Source: Struthio camelus (Eukaryota; Chordata; Aves; Struthioniformes; Struthionidae). From it: a stretch of DNA of 64,000 nt. Below are positions 13,851-26,377 of this stretch, piece by piece (within the stretch, counting starts at the first letter, position 1; each line of letters begins with the position of its first letter). The translations under genes were made by a program, and so were the position numbers. The stretch spans positions 4,278,001 to 4,342,000 of the forward strand of contig NC_090951.1 in the NCBI RefSeq assembly GCF_040807025.1, read 5' to 3'. The notes under the pieces are model-generated. The model saw only the letters and a list, made by a program, of their open reading frames with translations, ran no database searches and was not told the origin of the DNA.

Positions 13851-16800
13851 CCACTTCTTTCATTTTGGAGTTGTGTCTAATTTCTTTTTCTTTTTTTAAG
13901 AAAAAACAAATTTCTCAGGGGAGAATTTTTAAGAGTTTTCATCACTAAACAAAAATTCAATCTTTTTTTTTTTTTTTAAGAATGTTGGCTTTCAACCATA
14001 AAGCCCCTCCTGGCAGCCTGAGAAATGCTCAGTAACCACTGGATTTCTCTCTGGCTGATGGAAATTTCCTCCTCTGTGGCAGCGGAAAAAATCTTCAATA
14101 AAAATGAGGGGAAATGATCAATAAAATCAAAGAATTTGGCTATTTTCTGGATGAGGTATAAGACAAAATAGTGCATTCTGGATAATTTCTATTCATCAAT
14201 AAGTACGTAGCAGTATCTGTTTTAATTCTTCCTCCTATAACATTTATATTTTCTAAAGATAAAGATATTAAGAAAAAATATACAGAAACTCGCAATCATA
14301 TTTTTGTAAAGGGCAGTAAGAGAGCTAGATGACTTCAAATGATTTTAACAACTACATATCATTTAAGAAAATGAACGTCAAAACATAAAAATAAATTACA
14401 GGAAAAGGCAAATGAGAAAGTCAACAAACAATATTCCAAATGGCATTTGCTAGATCAGCACTACAGGACCAGAATCAGCCTTTGTGTCAGCAGAGACCTC
14501 TCATAGAAACATCAGACTGGGTAAAGGCTTGGCACATAAATGCAGCCCATCTCTGACGCAGACATGTAGCATGGAGGAAACAAAAGTATTTGTCCACGAG
14601 AGGTCTCCAGAGCCCTATATAATCCCAGGATGTTGCCATCAGTTCCTGTCCTCCTGCTGTGGTATAAGACAGATGTATGAGATGGGGCTTCAGCTGTGGT
14701 GGTCCATGCATGTTTGGATGGAGGTGGAGATCCTCACTAGCACGGACTCACTTGCCGCTGGTTTATCTATCGATATTCCTTTGCAAACGTGCCTGTAAGA
14801 GTGACTGATGTTGCTAGAGGAGGATGGCCGAGGCATCTCGCGGTCTGTGGGCCCAGAGGTGCTCCTTCATCTCCTCCTGTTCCCAGGGAACACCCCGGGC
14901 ACCATCCATGGGCCTCTGCGGTGCCTCAGTCTGAGGGATGAATGGGTTGACCCCCTTCAATTCCTGACCAAGCTACTTTCAACCCCCTCTTTTCCTCCCT
15001 GGGAAGGCTGTAAAGTTTTATGGAGGCCAAAAGGAGCGAGCCGAATAATCTGCAGTAACAAGGGGTTGCATTCGTGCTCTCCCTAGGAAGAAAAATACAG
15101 TAGTCAGTGGCTTAAGGGATCGGCATAAGAAAGAGAGCAAGTATTGCTCAGCCTGCACTATGTGCGTCCCCAGTTAATTAGAGAGATTGCATTGCTCAGT
15201 TACACATTTTACAAGTTTTGGGGCAGATTCCTTATAGTCAGGGTTTGAGATTTGCTTTGTTTTTGTCGAGGACCAGAGCAAGCTAGCATGTTGCAAAGCC
15301 AAACCAGAACGAGCAAGTCACTAAAAGCTGTCCACGGCTTTCGTAGATAAACTGAGGGAAAAGATATTCTTCCCTGGGAAAACATCTCCTTATATACTAC
15401 CAAATAACCAGTCAATCAACATTGGCACTACTGGCAGTAGAAAGTGCGGGGAATATGGGAAAGGTGTCAAGTCCTTTTTTTAACAGTTTTAACTGGGGAC
15501 CTCTAGTATGCTGGAGGATATTTGCAAAAGATGCTGTTTCAGTAAATTAACTTTTATTTTAGCAATTTATCTGCTGAAATAATGAGAACTCCCTAGAAGC
15601 TGCTGAACTTTCAAGACAGTCAAAATTTTCAAGAGCTTGAGCAACTTTACCATTGAGACATTAATATTGATTTTGACTCTTCTTACGAACATTTGTCCTT
15701 TAGGCATCCTCCAGAAATAGTCCTAGAAAGTACATTTTAATTTGGAACATTCAGAAGCTAAATGAAAGTAGGCTTTGGTTGTGCAATTGTCAATTATCTC
15801 TGCTTTAATTAATTACTGGCCAGGAAGCAGAAGAACCACTAAATGACTTGCAGCACAAACATTTCTATTTGTAAATTCCAATCCAAGAGGTCTTTGTAGA
15901 ACAAACATGTTCCTGAAAGCATTTATAGATGATAATGGCTGCGTTTAGAAAACCTGCTCTCAAAACATCACAAGAAAAGATTATATTCCTTTCTATTTGT
16001 CTAAACTATAAGTTGCAAATTATTTGCCAGTCTCACCATTTACTTCCTGTGGGATATTATTTCTTCGATCTCAGTAACTACTTTTTTGAGTACATCAAGG
16101 AACAAAATCCCATCCACATATATCATTTCCACAAAATATATATCCTCGCTGAAGTGCTATAGCTTCCATTTTCAGCACCTAGCAATTCTTTTCACTGCTC
16201 TGTGACCAAAGACCATATAGATGACTAAAGCAGAAGAAACATATGAGCCAGACCATTTAAAAGCCAACAGAACACTTTATTTGTGGAGATCTTTCTTTTG
16301 TCTATATTAATCACGGTGACTGGGATTCACAGAGATTATGAATGGAGAGTTTGAGAGAAACACAAAAGCCCCAGTGTGCAGAATTAGTGCCGGCTTTAAC
16401 CAAGCACAGATGATCTCTTAAAAGCAATATAAGCATAACTGCAACATGGATAAATGCAAGTTGTGAGTTTGGGCTATGGTTTGAAATATGAGCTGCATGC
16501 TAACAGCCCAGAGAAAATGGGAAAGTACCTTAGCTATCTTTCACTGACAGGTCTTAGACTAACACAAAACACTTACAAAAATCCCAGAAAAAATTTTTGG
16601 CTTGGCCAGCCTTTGTAACTGTTAAGACTCATCAGAGGATGTCATAAGGATGGCAGAATTTAGCTCTAGGAGTTTTAAAGAGGAATAAAATAAGTCTTTA
16701 CCTCTTCTAACATGCATTTGACCAAATCCCCATTGGCTGTCATAAGTAGAGCATAAATCTCCATAGCTAATACCTTTAAATATTCTTCCCCGAAAATCTT

Positions 16801-19800
16801 TTTCCTTGCTTTCCTTTACCAAAAATGGAAACATATCTCTGAAAGATAAACACTGTGTCTGAGAGCGTACGCCTCAGCACACCCGCACGACTCAGAGCGC
16901 CGAGTCTCGAGAGTCGACTCGCAGCACAGACTTCCTCACCCGCTGCCCCGGGAGCCTTGCGAAGACAGAGGCCCCCAGAAGAGCTGGGCTTTGAACAATG
17001 AATGCCTTAAGTGTGGCTTTCAACTTCTTCCTGATTTGTGGACCATTAAAAACGTTCCAGCAGGGATACAGGATACCTTTTAAAATATGGAGATTTCTGT
17101 GTAGCACATGTGAACTCCTCTTTCTTACTCCCCTTTCATGCAGCCCCAGGGACCTGCTGAAGAGAGGCTGGAAACCCTGGCCCTGGGAGATCAAACACTT
17201 TCCAACTCTGTGAATCAGACAGGAGAAACAAATTTCAGAGAGAAGGCCCTACCGGAAACACCCTCCCGGGTCGCTCTAAAAGACAAATTTGAAGTGCAAG
17301 TCTCAGCAGACTAAAGGAGGAGAGACAGCAAAGCCATCTCAAGCTTATGAGAGGAGAAAGCAGCAACACGCAGCGAGCAAGCAGGCTGCGTGGGTGATGC
17401 TTTTGATGGGGAACAGCATCACTGACAGCTTTCCCAGGACTCACACACCAGGCTGTTCAAATGCAGCTCCATCTATGCTAACTTGGGAAAGTCAACGAAT
17501 GCCTTGGGGTGCTTTCCTGCTCCTGGCTCAAGTTCCTCCGTGCACTTGGGTGATAATCTCCAGGGTGCTTGTCCTTCAGTTAGCATGAACTAACAAGACG
17601 CCATGGGCTATATCTCTTCCTAGGCACCACGATAAATTATTAAACAATGATGCGCAAGGCAATGGTACACGTACAAGGCAATTATTTCCAACCCATGGCA
17701 TGCAAAGCAACAACTGAAAAGCCTTTTGTCATTCTTTACAGTCACAGAAAGTTTTAACTACTTAATAGGGGAGAATTGCACAGAATTTACATGATGCCCC
17801 ACATCCAGGGTGTCTACAGCAGGCTGTACCTTGTTTTATTCCTGGGCTTTGTTGTGCTTGGACTTTTTTTAGAGTTTCCTCCTTATTCATTTTCCCTGTT
17901 CCATCTCCCACCCTGGACTGTGTAAAGGCTGCCATAGGTCCGGGTCAGGCTCACGAGGGGCTGCTAGGGATGACAGGGGTGTAGTGACAAACGGAGAGTA
18001 AACTCTGAGTTTCACATTGAAAGACTGCTCCTACAGAACTGGCTAGACCATTTCTTCCCTGTAGTTTTCCCATGGGTAAAACACAGGCCGTAGCTCTTCC
18101 TTCCCATGAAAGGCACTTTGATCTCCCTTGATGAAATGCTTTATGTATATTGGGAGTTAGTATAATTGACTCTGATGGCTCAAGGCTCTTCCTCATCCAC
18201 AAAACTTCTCTGTGTAAAATATTTGTTCTAAAAACCTCGCATAACATGTGGCTGTTCGAAGTGCACACCATCTCAAGAGGAATGTATTTAGAGCATTGGA
18301 AAAAATCTCATTGCATATAATTTAAAATATTCCTTCCTCATCGTGAAGTGTTTTGTGTGGCTGCTTTGTCTTAACAGGAGTCCAACCACATGTAGTCACA
18401 AGGCTACTTTACATCTACAATTAGCCCATCTCTATATAAATACCTGAGTAATTTGTCATGCAAATGGAGTCTAGGCATAGCTATTAGGCATTTCTCACCT
18501 AGGGCCCTTCTTAGGTTTGGCTTCTTTACTAGGTTCTCTCATGCCTTGTAAGAAGAGCAAGGCTTGAGCCTTGCGAGGGAGTTCAGCGAAGCAGTGGGGC
18601 CCTGTCGCTCAGCAGTGCCTCTGCCTTTTGTGTCAGCCGCCTGCCTGTCACACGGGGCTCCACAGCAATTCCTCTTCCGAGTTCACACACCGTCAGCAAG
18701 TCATTAAACGACGGCAGATTTCGGTGCCTACCTCTTGGCTCATCTCATGGAACAACCGGTCCGTACAACATGGTACTACTGCATTGTCCTGTGTTTCCCT
18801 GTGGCCTCACCCACTGGTTGTGACTTCTTCAGATTTCAGCTTTAGAAAAATCACTTTCCCCTTCTCTGCCTCAATTTCTCCTGGACTGAGCTTGGCGCCA
18901 TTCACCGCTCGCTTATTTTCATTGAGCACATGCTGTAGCAAAGCACGCTGTTATTCTTCTGGACCAGCTTGCCTGACAATTGCTGCAGAAGGACTCAGAC
19001 ATGTCTCCTGGGACGCTTATTCTGTTTGTAGATAAATTGGGCTAACCATGACCTCACTCCTCTTGTCGCCGCGTGAGGGTTCCCAGGACGGCGGCGCGGG
19101 GCTCGGCACGGAGCCGGGCATGGCTGCAGCCCACCAGCAGGCTGGCCAGGACACTTCTTACCAGCGCTGAGGTGCGTAGATGCATCTTCTCTCTGCGTTT
19201 ATGCCAAGCCACTCTTATTTTCTCACCTCTCTGTGAGTTATTACACTTATTTGCAAGAGGTGTTTTGGTGTGGAGAGGATGGTAAACAGGGCTGTATCTG
19301 AAAACTCACTCATTTTGTTAATCTAATAGAGGAAAGAAAACATTCCTGGCATTATGGTTTTATCAGCTTACAAACATGTGGTAGAAGTCTACATGCCTTA
19401 GAATAACAGCAGAAACAAGACTGGGAAAGGAAATATTGAAATCTGGATGCTTTAGTAAAGACAACCAGAAGCACAGAACATTGTGTAACCTTCAGAGTTT
19501 TTCCCACTCTTCGTCTTACCAGCTCTGCAAAACATCATTAAATATTCTTAAACTTTTGGGGCCTGTAATTAATTTTTTGAATTCCTTATCAACTGATTGT
19601 CCAGTCCATGCTTTAAGGACAATAAAGAATGACAAAAAAAGCAATAAACAGTGGAATTTCCTGTCTTTCACCCAAAAGGAAGGTTTAAAAAGTTAACCAA
19701 GTTAATCAAATGAGCGTGATTTGGGTTGTTTTGCAGAAGGGAAAAAATGTGGTTTCCAGAGAAAGAGGGTGAGAAGAATTCGGTAGTTCCAGTGTTAAAA

Positions 19801-22800
19801 ACATACGGAAGAAATGACAGCTTTCTCCTTTATAGCACCCAAGATTACAACTCTCTTCTTCTGAGCTCTAGGAGAAACTGTTTTGTGCACCATTCCCTAG
19901 TGTTCTGGTCCCACAGCAGCAATTTTTTTTAATGTATTATTAAATATTTAGAATTTTGTTAGTTGTCAAAACTGTGTAGAGTTACGGTTTGTTTTGCTGA
20001 GTTTAAACTGGCTTTTTTATAAAAGATAGGATCGAGACCCTGAAAAACAACAAGGTTTGCAAGTCTCCATTTCTGATAGTTAATAATATGCCCTTAAAAG
20101 TAATGTAGTTATCCAAAAGTGTTGTGTGCTTCGCATCTGAAAATAAAAAATTCTGTTTTTTCAGGCTAGTCAGGAAAACCGTGGGCCAGAGACATTCTTG
20201 AAATCACCATTGAGATGCTGTTTTCGCCTTGTAAGTGTGTTTTTTCACCAGCAGTCGAATTTGTGCTTTGTCAGAGAATTGGCTAAGCCCTATTTTGAAG
20301 TGTTGGAGTTTACAGGGGTACAGGCAGTTATTTATACTTTCAATTTAAAAGTTCTAATTAGCCTCTTATAAAGATGGTTTTATGGGGCGAGCTCTCCACA
20401 TGCTGCAGAGGGTTCCTCCATAACAGTAAGACCACAAAAGCTACAAATCTACAATGTCCTTTTAGAAAAAGAAAAGACAAAAAGAAATAGGTTTCAAGCC
20501 AAAGGGCCAGGTGAGAAAAATGAGGTCAGCTCTCAAGCAGGAGGGAAAAATGAGGGCACAGAGCAAGTCGAGGTGATGAGGTCCTGGACCCGTCAGAGAT
20601 ACCCCTGAAAACAGGAACCCAAGTCACTCGGTCACATGCAAAAGACGTCTCCAACCAGCTCCACCTTGTGGCGTCCCTCTAGAGAACATAATAGCTGAAA
20701 ATTCACTCCGCAGAGGTAAAACTGCCATGCTCTGGCCTTTCAGGAGCAGCAGAGCCCTGGCGTACACCCAGCCCTTTTCTCCTATCAGCATCTTATTGCT
20801 CTAACTGCACCCGGGGGGCCTCCTTCTGCCGGTTGTGTTTCTAACGCTGATAGCAATTGGATATCCCTTGCCTAGGAGTCCCTCTCCCATTTCGGCTGTC
20901 CCAGGGAAGGTGGTGAAGACCACAGCCGGGGACTGTGCCCAGGTGTACCGTGCGTGGAGCAGCTTCTGAGTTACTCCCATTGAAGGGCTGGGAACTCATA
21001 CGTAGACCTGCTGCCCTCTGCACAGCTACCAAGCAATTTAGAAGGACACTCTGGAAGGTACTGCACTCCTTTCCCTGCTATATCAGTCCTGGAGGACATG
21101 ATAAATATATGAGAGAAGCTGTCGGGGCATATCAGATTTTCATCTCCTCCTCCCCCCCTCCTGTGGATTAGGAAAAAAAAAATCACTGCAGAGCGTATTT
21201 TAAAAGTCTCTTGTACACAGAGCAGACACCTTTGCTTTTGTACGTCTCCATCGGTGACGTTATTTATAAGTGGACCAAACAGCTTGTTAGGCTAATTGCT
21301 CCTAGAGGGATCTAATTCTACGGAGAAATCTTGAACAGAGCTCAAGTGTTCGGAGCACTAGCTGCCACTCCTCCCTTTGATTTACATGCCTCGTAAAATT
21401 TTATGGCCAAATTAGAATGAACTTCACTTGCACTGTGTTTTTCGTAAGGCTTTTGTGCTGAATAAAAGCTAAAATCAATGCTGTGACTAATTATAACCTC
21501 AACCAGGGAAGGAAAATACCTCCAAAAGGGTGGAAGCTCAGAAAGCTCCCCCAAAATAGATCCCCGTGGAGGCACTGGCTCAAACACCCGAGCTCGTAGT
21601 CTACGTATGTCAGGGAAGCAGCAACAATAAAAAAGCCACAATTTAAGGAAGAGCAATTTTGGACTGAGAAAGACTAATGTGGCTTTTTATGGTAAACAAG
21701 AGGGAGCATGAGGAAGCCAGGCTTCCCGTAAAGAGGAGCGGGGAGCGTATGGTTATCCGTCATTTTGTCGGGAACGTCTTGGAGTCATTTGGCTGGTGAG
21801 CTCGTTTTTATGGAGGGAAAAGTCTACTTTTGAAGCAATTGGTGGCTTTTCAGAGATAATTCAGCCATACAGTGCATTTTTTGATAAATTATGGAACTCC
21901 CTGGGCTTCAGTTAATCAGTCACTTTGCTTGACCGACTGTAAAGCCGGGACATAAATCCAAAAAGAAAAAAGATTTTTTTCTTTCTTTCCTTCTTTTTGC
22001 CAGTGAAATACAGTGTCAGTGTGAATGTCCTTTACATCAATGCTATGCATACTTGAAAGACTGCAAAAAGGAAGGAGAATAAATAAGCTTGGTAAAATAT
22101 TTATTGTATTAGATATCAGTAGCTAAGGACAGATTGATGCGAAATGCTTAGTCTGGGGCTGACAGCCTTTAAATGACCTCTTTACAAGTGCCTGAATCTT
22201 GACATTTAGCATGCATGCAAGCTCCAGGGGGACGTGCAAGCATTTTGTGCGAGTATTTTGCCATGTCAGGCCCTGGCCCATTGACAGCAACAGGAATTAC
22301 AGGTGTTCAGTTCCTCCCAGACGTGCAAAACCCAGATGCTCGAGAGCAGCTCATCCCGAGCCTCCGGCCGCCTCCCTTCGTGCCAGACGAGAGCACATCG
22401 TACGCTACATTTCACTTCTGGCCAGGACTTTCCTCCGTTTACTGCTTTTTGCTCAAAATTAATGCTTTTGGGCTGCAGAAACATTTCCCAAGATGGATTT
22501 TTTCCACTGAGAAAGGAGCCGCGAGAGAAGGACCACTTCACATGGTCAAAGCGTGGGGCTCGGTAGATTTATTTCAAATTAAATAAGTTCTTCCATGTGT
22601 CCTGGACACGAGCTCACTATAAACTAATTTGAAATCCACGGAGAAAAGCCCTGACAGTTGATTTCTCAGTCCTTCAAACTGAAATACCTTCCCAGTAGTT
22701 CATCACCTGGCAAATAAACCTGCCAGCTCAAAGCTTTGTTAATCATTTTCTGTACCCTGCGTGAACTTTCCCAAACTGAACTCGGGATTGCTCTGATCCT

Positions 22801-24640
22801 CCATCCGCTGGTACCAAAAGAAACAAGCCAAGAGCCCAAAGGGCAAAGGACGGCCACGGCGCCTGCTTCAGCCTCCCGTGCCGCAGGACTTCACAGGCTG
22901 CAATTTGGGGGAGAGACCTGCCGTTTGCACCCCAGCACTCCCAGCTATAGCCCACTTTCTGCAAGTCAGAACCAGTCAGACCAGTTCCTAGCTGGTGCGG
23001 ATTTAGTTTTTGACCTGCAAAGGGAATTTTTACAGCAACTTCTCAAACTACCACTCCAAAGTGTAATTAACAAACCTTTTTTTTTTCTCGTTTTCTACAT
23101 TCTCTGACAAACCCCAAAAGCCACGGCTAGCGTATTTTGTCTTTGCAGATACGCTTGATTGTGTCCCTGTATTTTCTTCTTCCAAATGCTAATATTTTAG
23201 CCACTGAGAAAATGCAGAAAGAGACTAGAGAGATGATAAAAATGCCACAGATGTTCCTGAAATCGTAGTAAAACAAAACACGTATTTAGTAGGAACAAAC
23301 GGTGATGTACAGCACTGTTATTTTTGTAACCTTTCTAAAATTACCTATTTGACTGATTTCTTATGTGTAAAAAGAGGCATAAGGCCTTCATTTCTGTCAA
23401 AATATCATTGTCTCGAATAATTTAAAAGCTCTTTTGTTTCAGTGCGTTGGGACTTCCAGTGCACAGACAGATTTAAGACATCTTTAAATTTGTGCAAGAC
23501 TCCCAGGAATGTGTTTCTGACTACCACTGTAACAACAGAAGGATTTATAGGAGAAGTCAGGCTAAAACCCAGAGCACTGGACCAACGCCTACCCTCGGGT
23601 GAAAATGGCCACGGGCCGCCCTCCAAGCATCTCTGCTGCGTTAGAGACAACGGAGGGTCACTTGGTTTAACGCCTGTCCTGAGAGCCGCTGAACGAGGAG
23701 CTTGGGCTTGCGGCGTTCCCGGTGTCAGCTTTCCACCCCCAGGTCAGGTCTCTGTCAAGTAACACGCATCCATCCCCAGGGAAAAGCTATTGTGATTCAT
23801 AAACAGAACAACAGGCACAATGTTAGTAATTAGAAAACGACAATTTATTTCACTGATTTGACACAACTGGCTGCTGCGACACCTTTGGAGCAAATGCTAA
23901 GGCGACAGCTTTGGGTATTGCTCAGTGGCAGGCGACTGGTGAGAAAGAAATGGAAGGAAATCAAAGCGCCCGGCAACACAAAGGGGGGAAAATCACCTCT
24001 CTGTCCTCGTGCACAGGTCGAGAGCAGACTGCTGATGACACCAGCCTGCTACCTCATACCCACCTCTGACATCATACCCGCCTCTTACATCATACCAGTG
24101 AACTCCTTCACAGCTCTCTGGGAAGAAATTACTCTGCTCCATCCGATGCTCCAGCTCGCATACCAGCAGGATCAGTATTTCTGTATTCTAGCGCTAGATA
24201 GATATGTAGTCTTTTGCATATAGCATTGCTATAGTAATAAGTTGCAGGAACTTTCTCAGAAGTGGCATTTCTCCTTTGGTGGCAACCTAAGCAGAATCGA
24301 CTGAAGTTACCTTGGGCCAGCTACTACCAGGGACTAAGAGGGACCATGTGATGAGTATGGCATCTGATTTCAAGTGAATGAGCAGAAATTCAGATCATCT
24401 TCAAACTCGGACTACCGGACCCTGGCTTCTCTGCAGTCAAGAGGAAAAAGTGCTTGTGTCACTTACTTTGCTGGCCTCAGGGTTAATGCTATTCTTAGAG
24501 GACACCTCATTCAGATGCACTTTCTCTTACTTCTCCTAGCTCAACTTCTCTCATAAGAGATTATGCCCATTTTTCAATGACTGTAACTACTGGAGAGTTC
24601 AGAAAGATAGAACTTTTATTTCAAAAACAAACCTGAAAGA
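13851..24640. other. Intergenic region, no gene recognised
   Basis: Unique, mostly AT-rich sequence without convincing exons. T-rich runs (13888-13895, 13963-13976) lie just beyond the CR1. Small GC-rich pockets occur at 18575-18680 and 19065-19150. The 154-codon open frame at 18571-19035 has no motif and weak coding character. A short imperfect tandem repeat of period 18 lies at 24049-24096. I see no tRNA, snoRNA or other structured RNA gene. Confidence 0.55.
24049..24096. repeat. Short imperfect tandem repeat, period 18
   Basis: Two near-identical copies of a 16-base word ending in ACATCATACC (24063-24078 and 24081-24096) differ at one base. They follow a partial third copy ending at 24060. 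No function is suggested. Confidence 0.6.
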
Positions 24641-24644
24641 AGCA

Positions 24645-24945
24645 AGGAACTACCAAATTGGGTCAGAGATCCATGTAGTCCAGCTTCCTGGTCTTCACTG
24701 TGGGGAGCAGTTGATACTTTAGGAAAAGTGCCAGAAGAAGACAGTGGAGAGTGATCCCTTCTCGTGCACTCTTCCTGCCATCAGCTGTTCAGAGATTGCC
24801 TTTAAATTGCCTCCAGACAAGTACAGTTAGCAGCCACTAAGAGCCGCACATCTAAAAATTTATCTAATTTCTTTCCAAATCCGTTTAGCCTCCTGGCCTC
24901 CGCAACATGCTGTGACAACGTCCAAACTGTGTTTTTTGAGGGGAA
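24645..24945 (+). mobile_element. Ancient CR1/L3-like LINE relic
   Basis: The stretch runs colinear with the 3' region of a reptilian CR1/L3-type repeat as I remember it. It opens with a word meaning 'gaactaccaaattgggtcag', followed by a 'ccatgtagtccagc' word. A 'catctaaaaatttatctaat' word follows at about 24847, and a 'ggcctccgcaacatg' word at about 24894. Spacing between these landmarks fits the consensus, but substitutions are very frequent, so the insertion is old and predates the avian radiation. The identification rests on memory of the consensus, not on an alignment. Confidence 0.55.
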
Positions 24946-25600
24946 TAAAATAGTCGGAAAGCTGCTGCCTGCTAACAGTGCTGGGATAAGCTCGACCATG
25001 TGCCTGAATTCCCAAAGCCATCAGAAAAGCAAGTCCTGCTACCCGCTAAATGTGCTGCTGCGAGAAGTGGGCTCTTCCCGAACATCCCCCACGGATGCAG
25101 TGGCTCATTCGGCTCCCGCGCCCAGAGGCGAGTGAGGAACCAGCCGGGCGACTTCATCTCTGCAAGGACAGACGGACGACAAGTTAGCATCCCGCAGCAA
25201 GGTGGGGACCAGGCACCCACCCTCCAATTTCCATCATGGTTTTGATGTGGAAGTAGATATGAGAGAGGAGCCTGTGGGAATTTTGTTGACATTACCAAAT
25301 TAAGCCTGCCTGGGGTGGATGTAGAGATTTCCAGGACTGTCCGGACTTGTGGACACCTGTTTGTGGTTTAGCTGAAGGAAACTCTCCCGGCGGGACGGCT
25401 GAGCCGGTAGGTTTCCCCGCAATGCGGCGAAGGCGACGAACCAGACGCCTGGCCAACAGCCACAGACCAAGGGTTTCACGTTCAGCCGGTGTGCATTTTG
25501 GAGTTTAGTGGCCTATTTTATGTGCTTTAGAAGGGTCTGATTTTCAGAAAAAGCTGAACATTCAATCTCCCGAGAGTTCTCTATGGCATCTCCTCTGACA
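24946..25600. other. Intergenic, with a small GC-rich pocket
   Basis: No coding potential is recognised. Positions 25385-25490 are unusually CpG-rich for this intergenic DNA and precede the inferred poly(A) region of the minus-strand gene. Confidence 0.45.
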
Positions 25601-26216
25601 GCCCAGAACCCATGTTTATTTTAAAAAGCAAACTGTATGTACACATCCATATTTGCCTTTTTTTTCCAGAAAAGACTCAAAATAGAAAAGGCTCCAGTAA
25701 AAGGCTGTGATAATCATATGACAGGAGAATTAGCAATTCACCGAGAAGCACATATTTTGTCACTAAAATCCTTTCCCCTAGAAGAGGCATTCCCATATTG
25801 ATTTGCTCAATATTTATCTGTTCTGCACTCTAGTCTGACAAATATTTGTGTGAGCAAATTTCACGCCAAAAGCGGCTCGTCTGTTGTTGGTGACAGAGGA
25901 CTCATTCTTTACATAATGCGACTACATTGCCTAAATAAGACATTCTCCAAAATGGACTGTCCACCAACTCCCAAACCTATAAAGAGAGTCCAAAAATAAA
26001 AAACAACTGAACAAGATGCCATGGCTGGTTTGTGTGTACAAAGTGCTTCTTGCACAACCATTCTTTTTCTAATAATATACTATATTTGTTAATCTAATTA
26101 ACACTTTAAACACAAAATGAATAATATTTCTTTAACTCAAATAAAAGCTGACAACCTGTGCGTTTATATTTCTAATACCTGGGGAGCTTATTCACCTCTT
26201 TTTGCCTGCCATTATT
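25600..26216 (-). other. Inferred 3'UTR of the PEP-synthase-N-domain-like gene
   Basis: This stretch follows the TAA stop on the minus strand and is AT-rich and non-coding. An AATAAA hexamer on the minus strand at 25615-25620 (TTTATT on plus) is the first canonical poly(A) signal I see downstream. It would give a 3'UTR of about 600 bases. The exact end is inferred. Confidence 0.45.
25615..25620 (-). terminator. Candidate poly(A) signal AATAAA
   Basis: Canonical AATAAA on the minus strand, about 600 bases after the stop codon of the ten-exon minus-strand gene. Its use is inferred from position only. Confidence 0.4.
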
Positions 26217-26377
26217 TTACCTGTAGTAAAACTCCACCAAGCCCCAGCCCGGTGTTAACCCGTTGAGCTGGAAATCCGCAATGCACTCGTGAAACACTCC
26301 GCTCCCGGTAAGGCCGTTGTACACCACAGGGCAAGCTTGCTTATCAAGCGTGGCAGAAACATCAAAGCACTTGCCAC
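26217..26377 (-). CDS. PEP-synthase-N-like gene, last coding exon 10
   Basis: 161 bases encoding residues 330-382, then TAA at 26219-26217. It contains GKCFDVSATLD, IADFQLNG and the terminal GWGLVEFYYR. The stop TAA overlaps a sequence that could itself be a donor (CAG/GTAAAA), so a read-on splice form is conceivable. Confidence 0.8.

Noticed and set aside
18571-19035. 154-codon plus-strand frame in a mildly GC-rich pocket, with a vaguely MIR-like word near 18850
   Set aside because: No motif or splice context, and the MIR resemblance is too weak to call.
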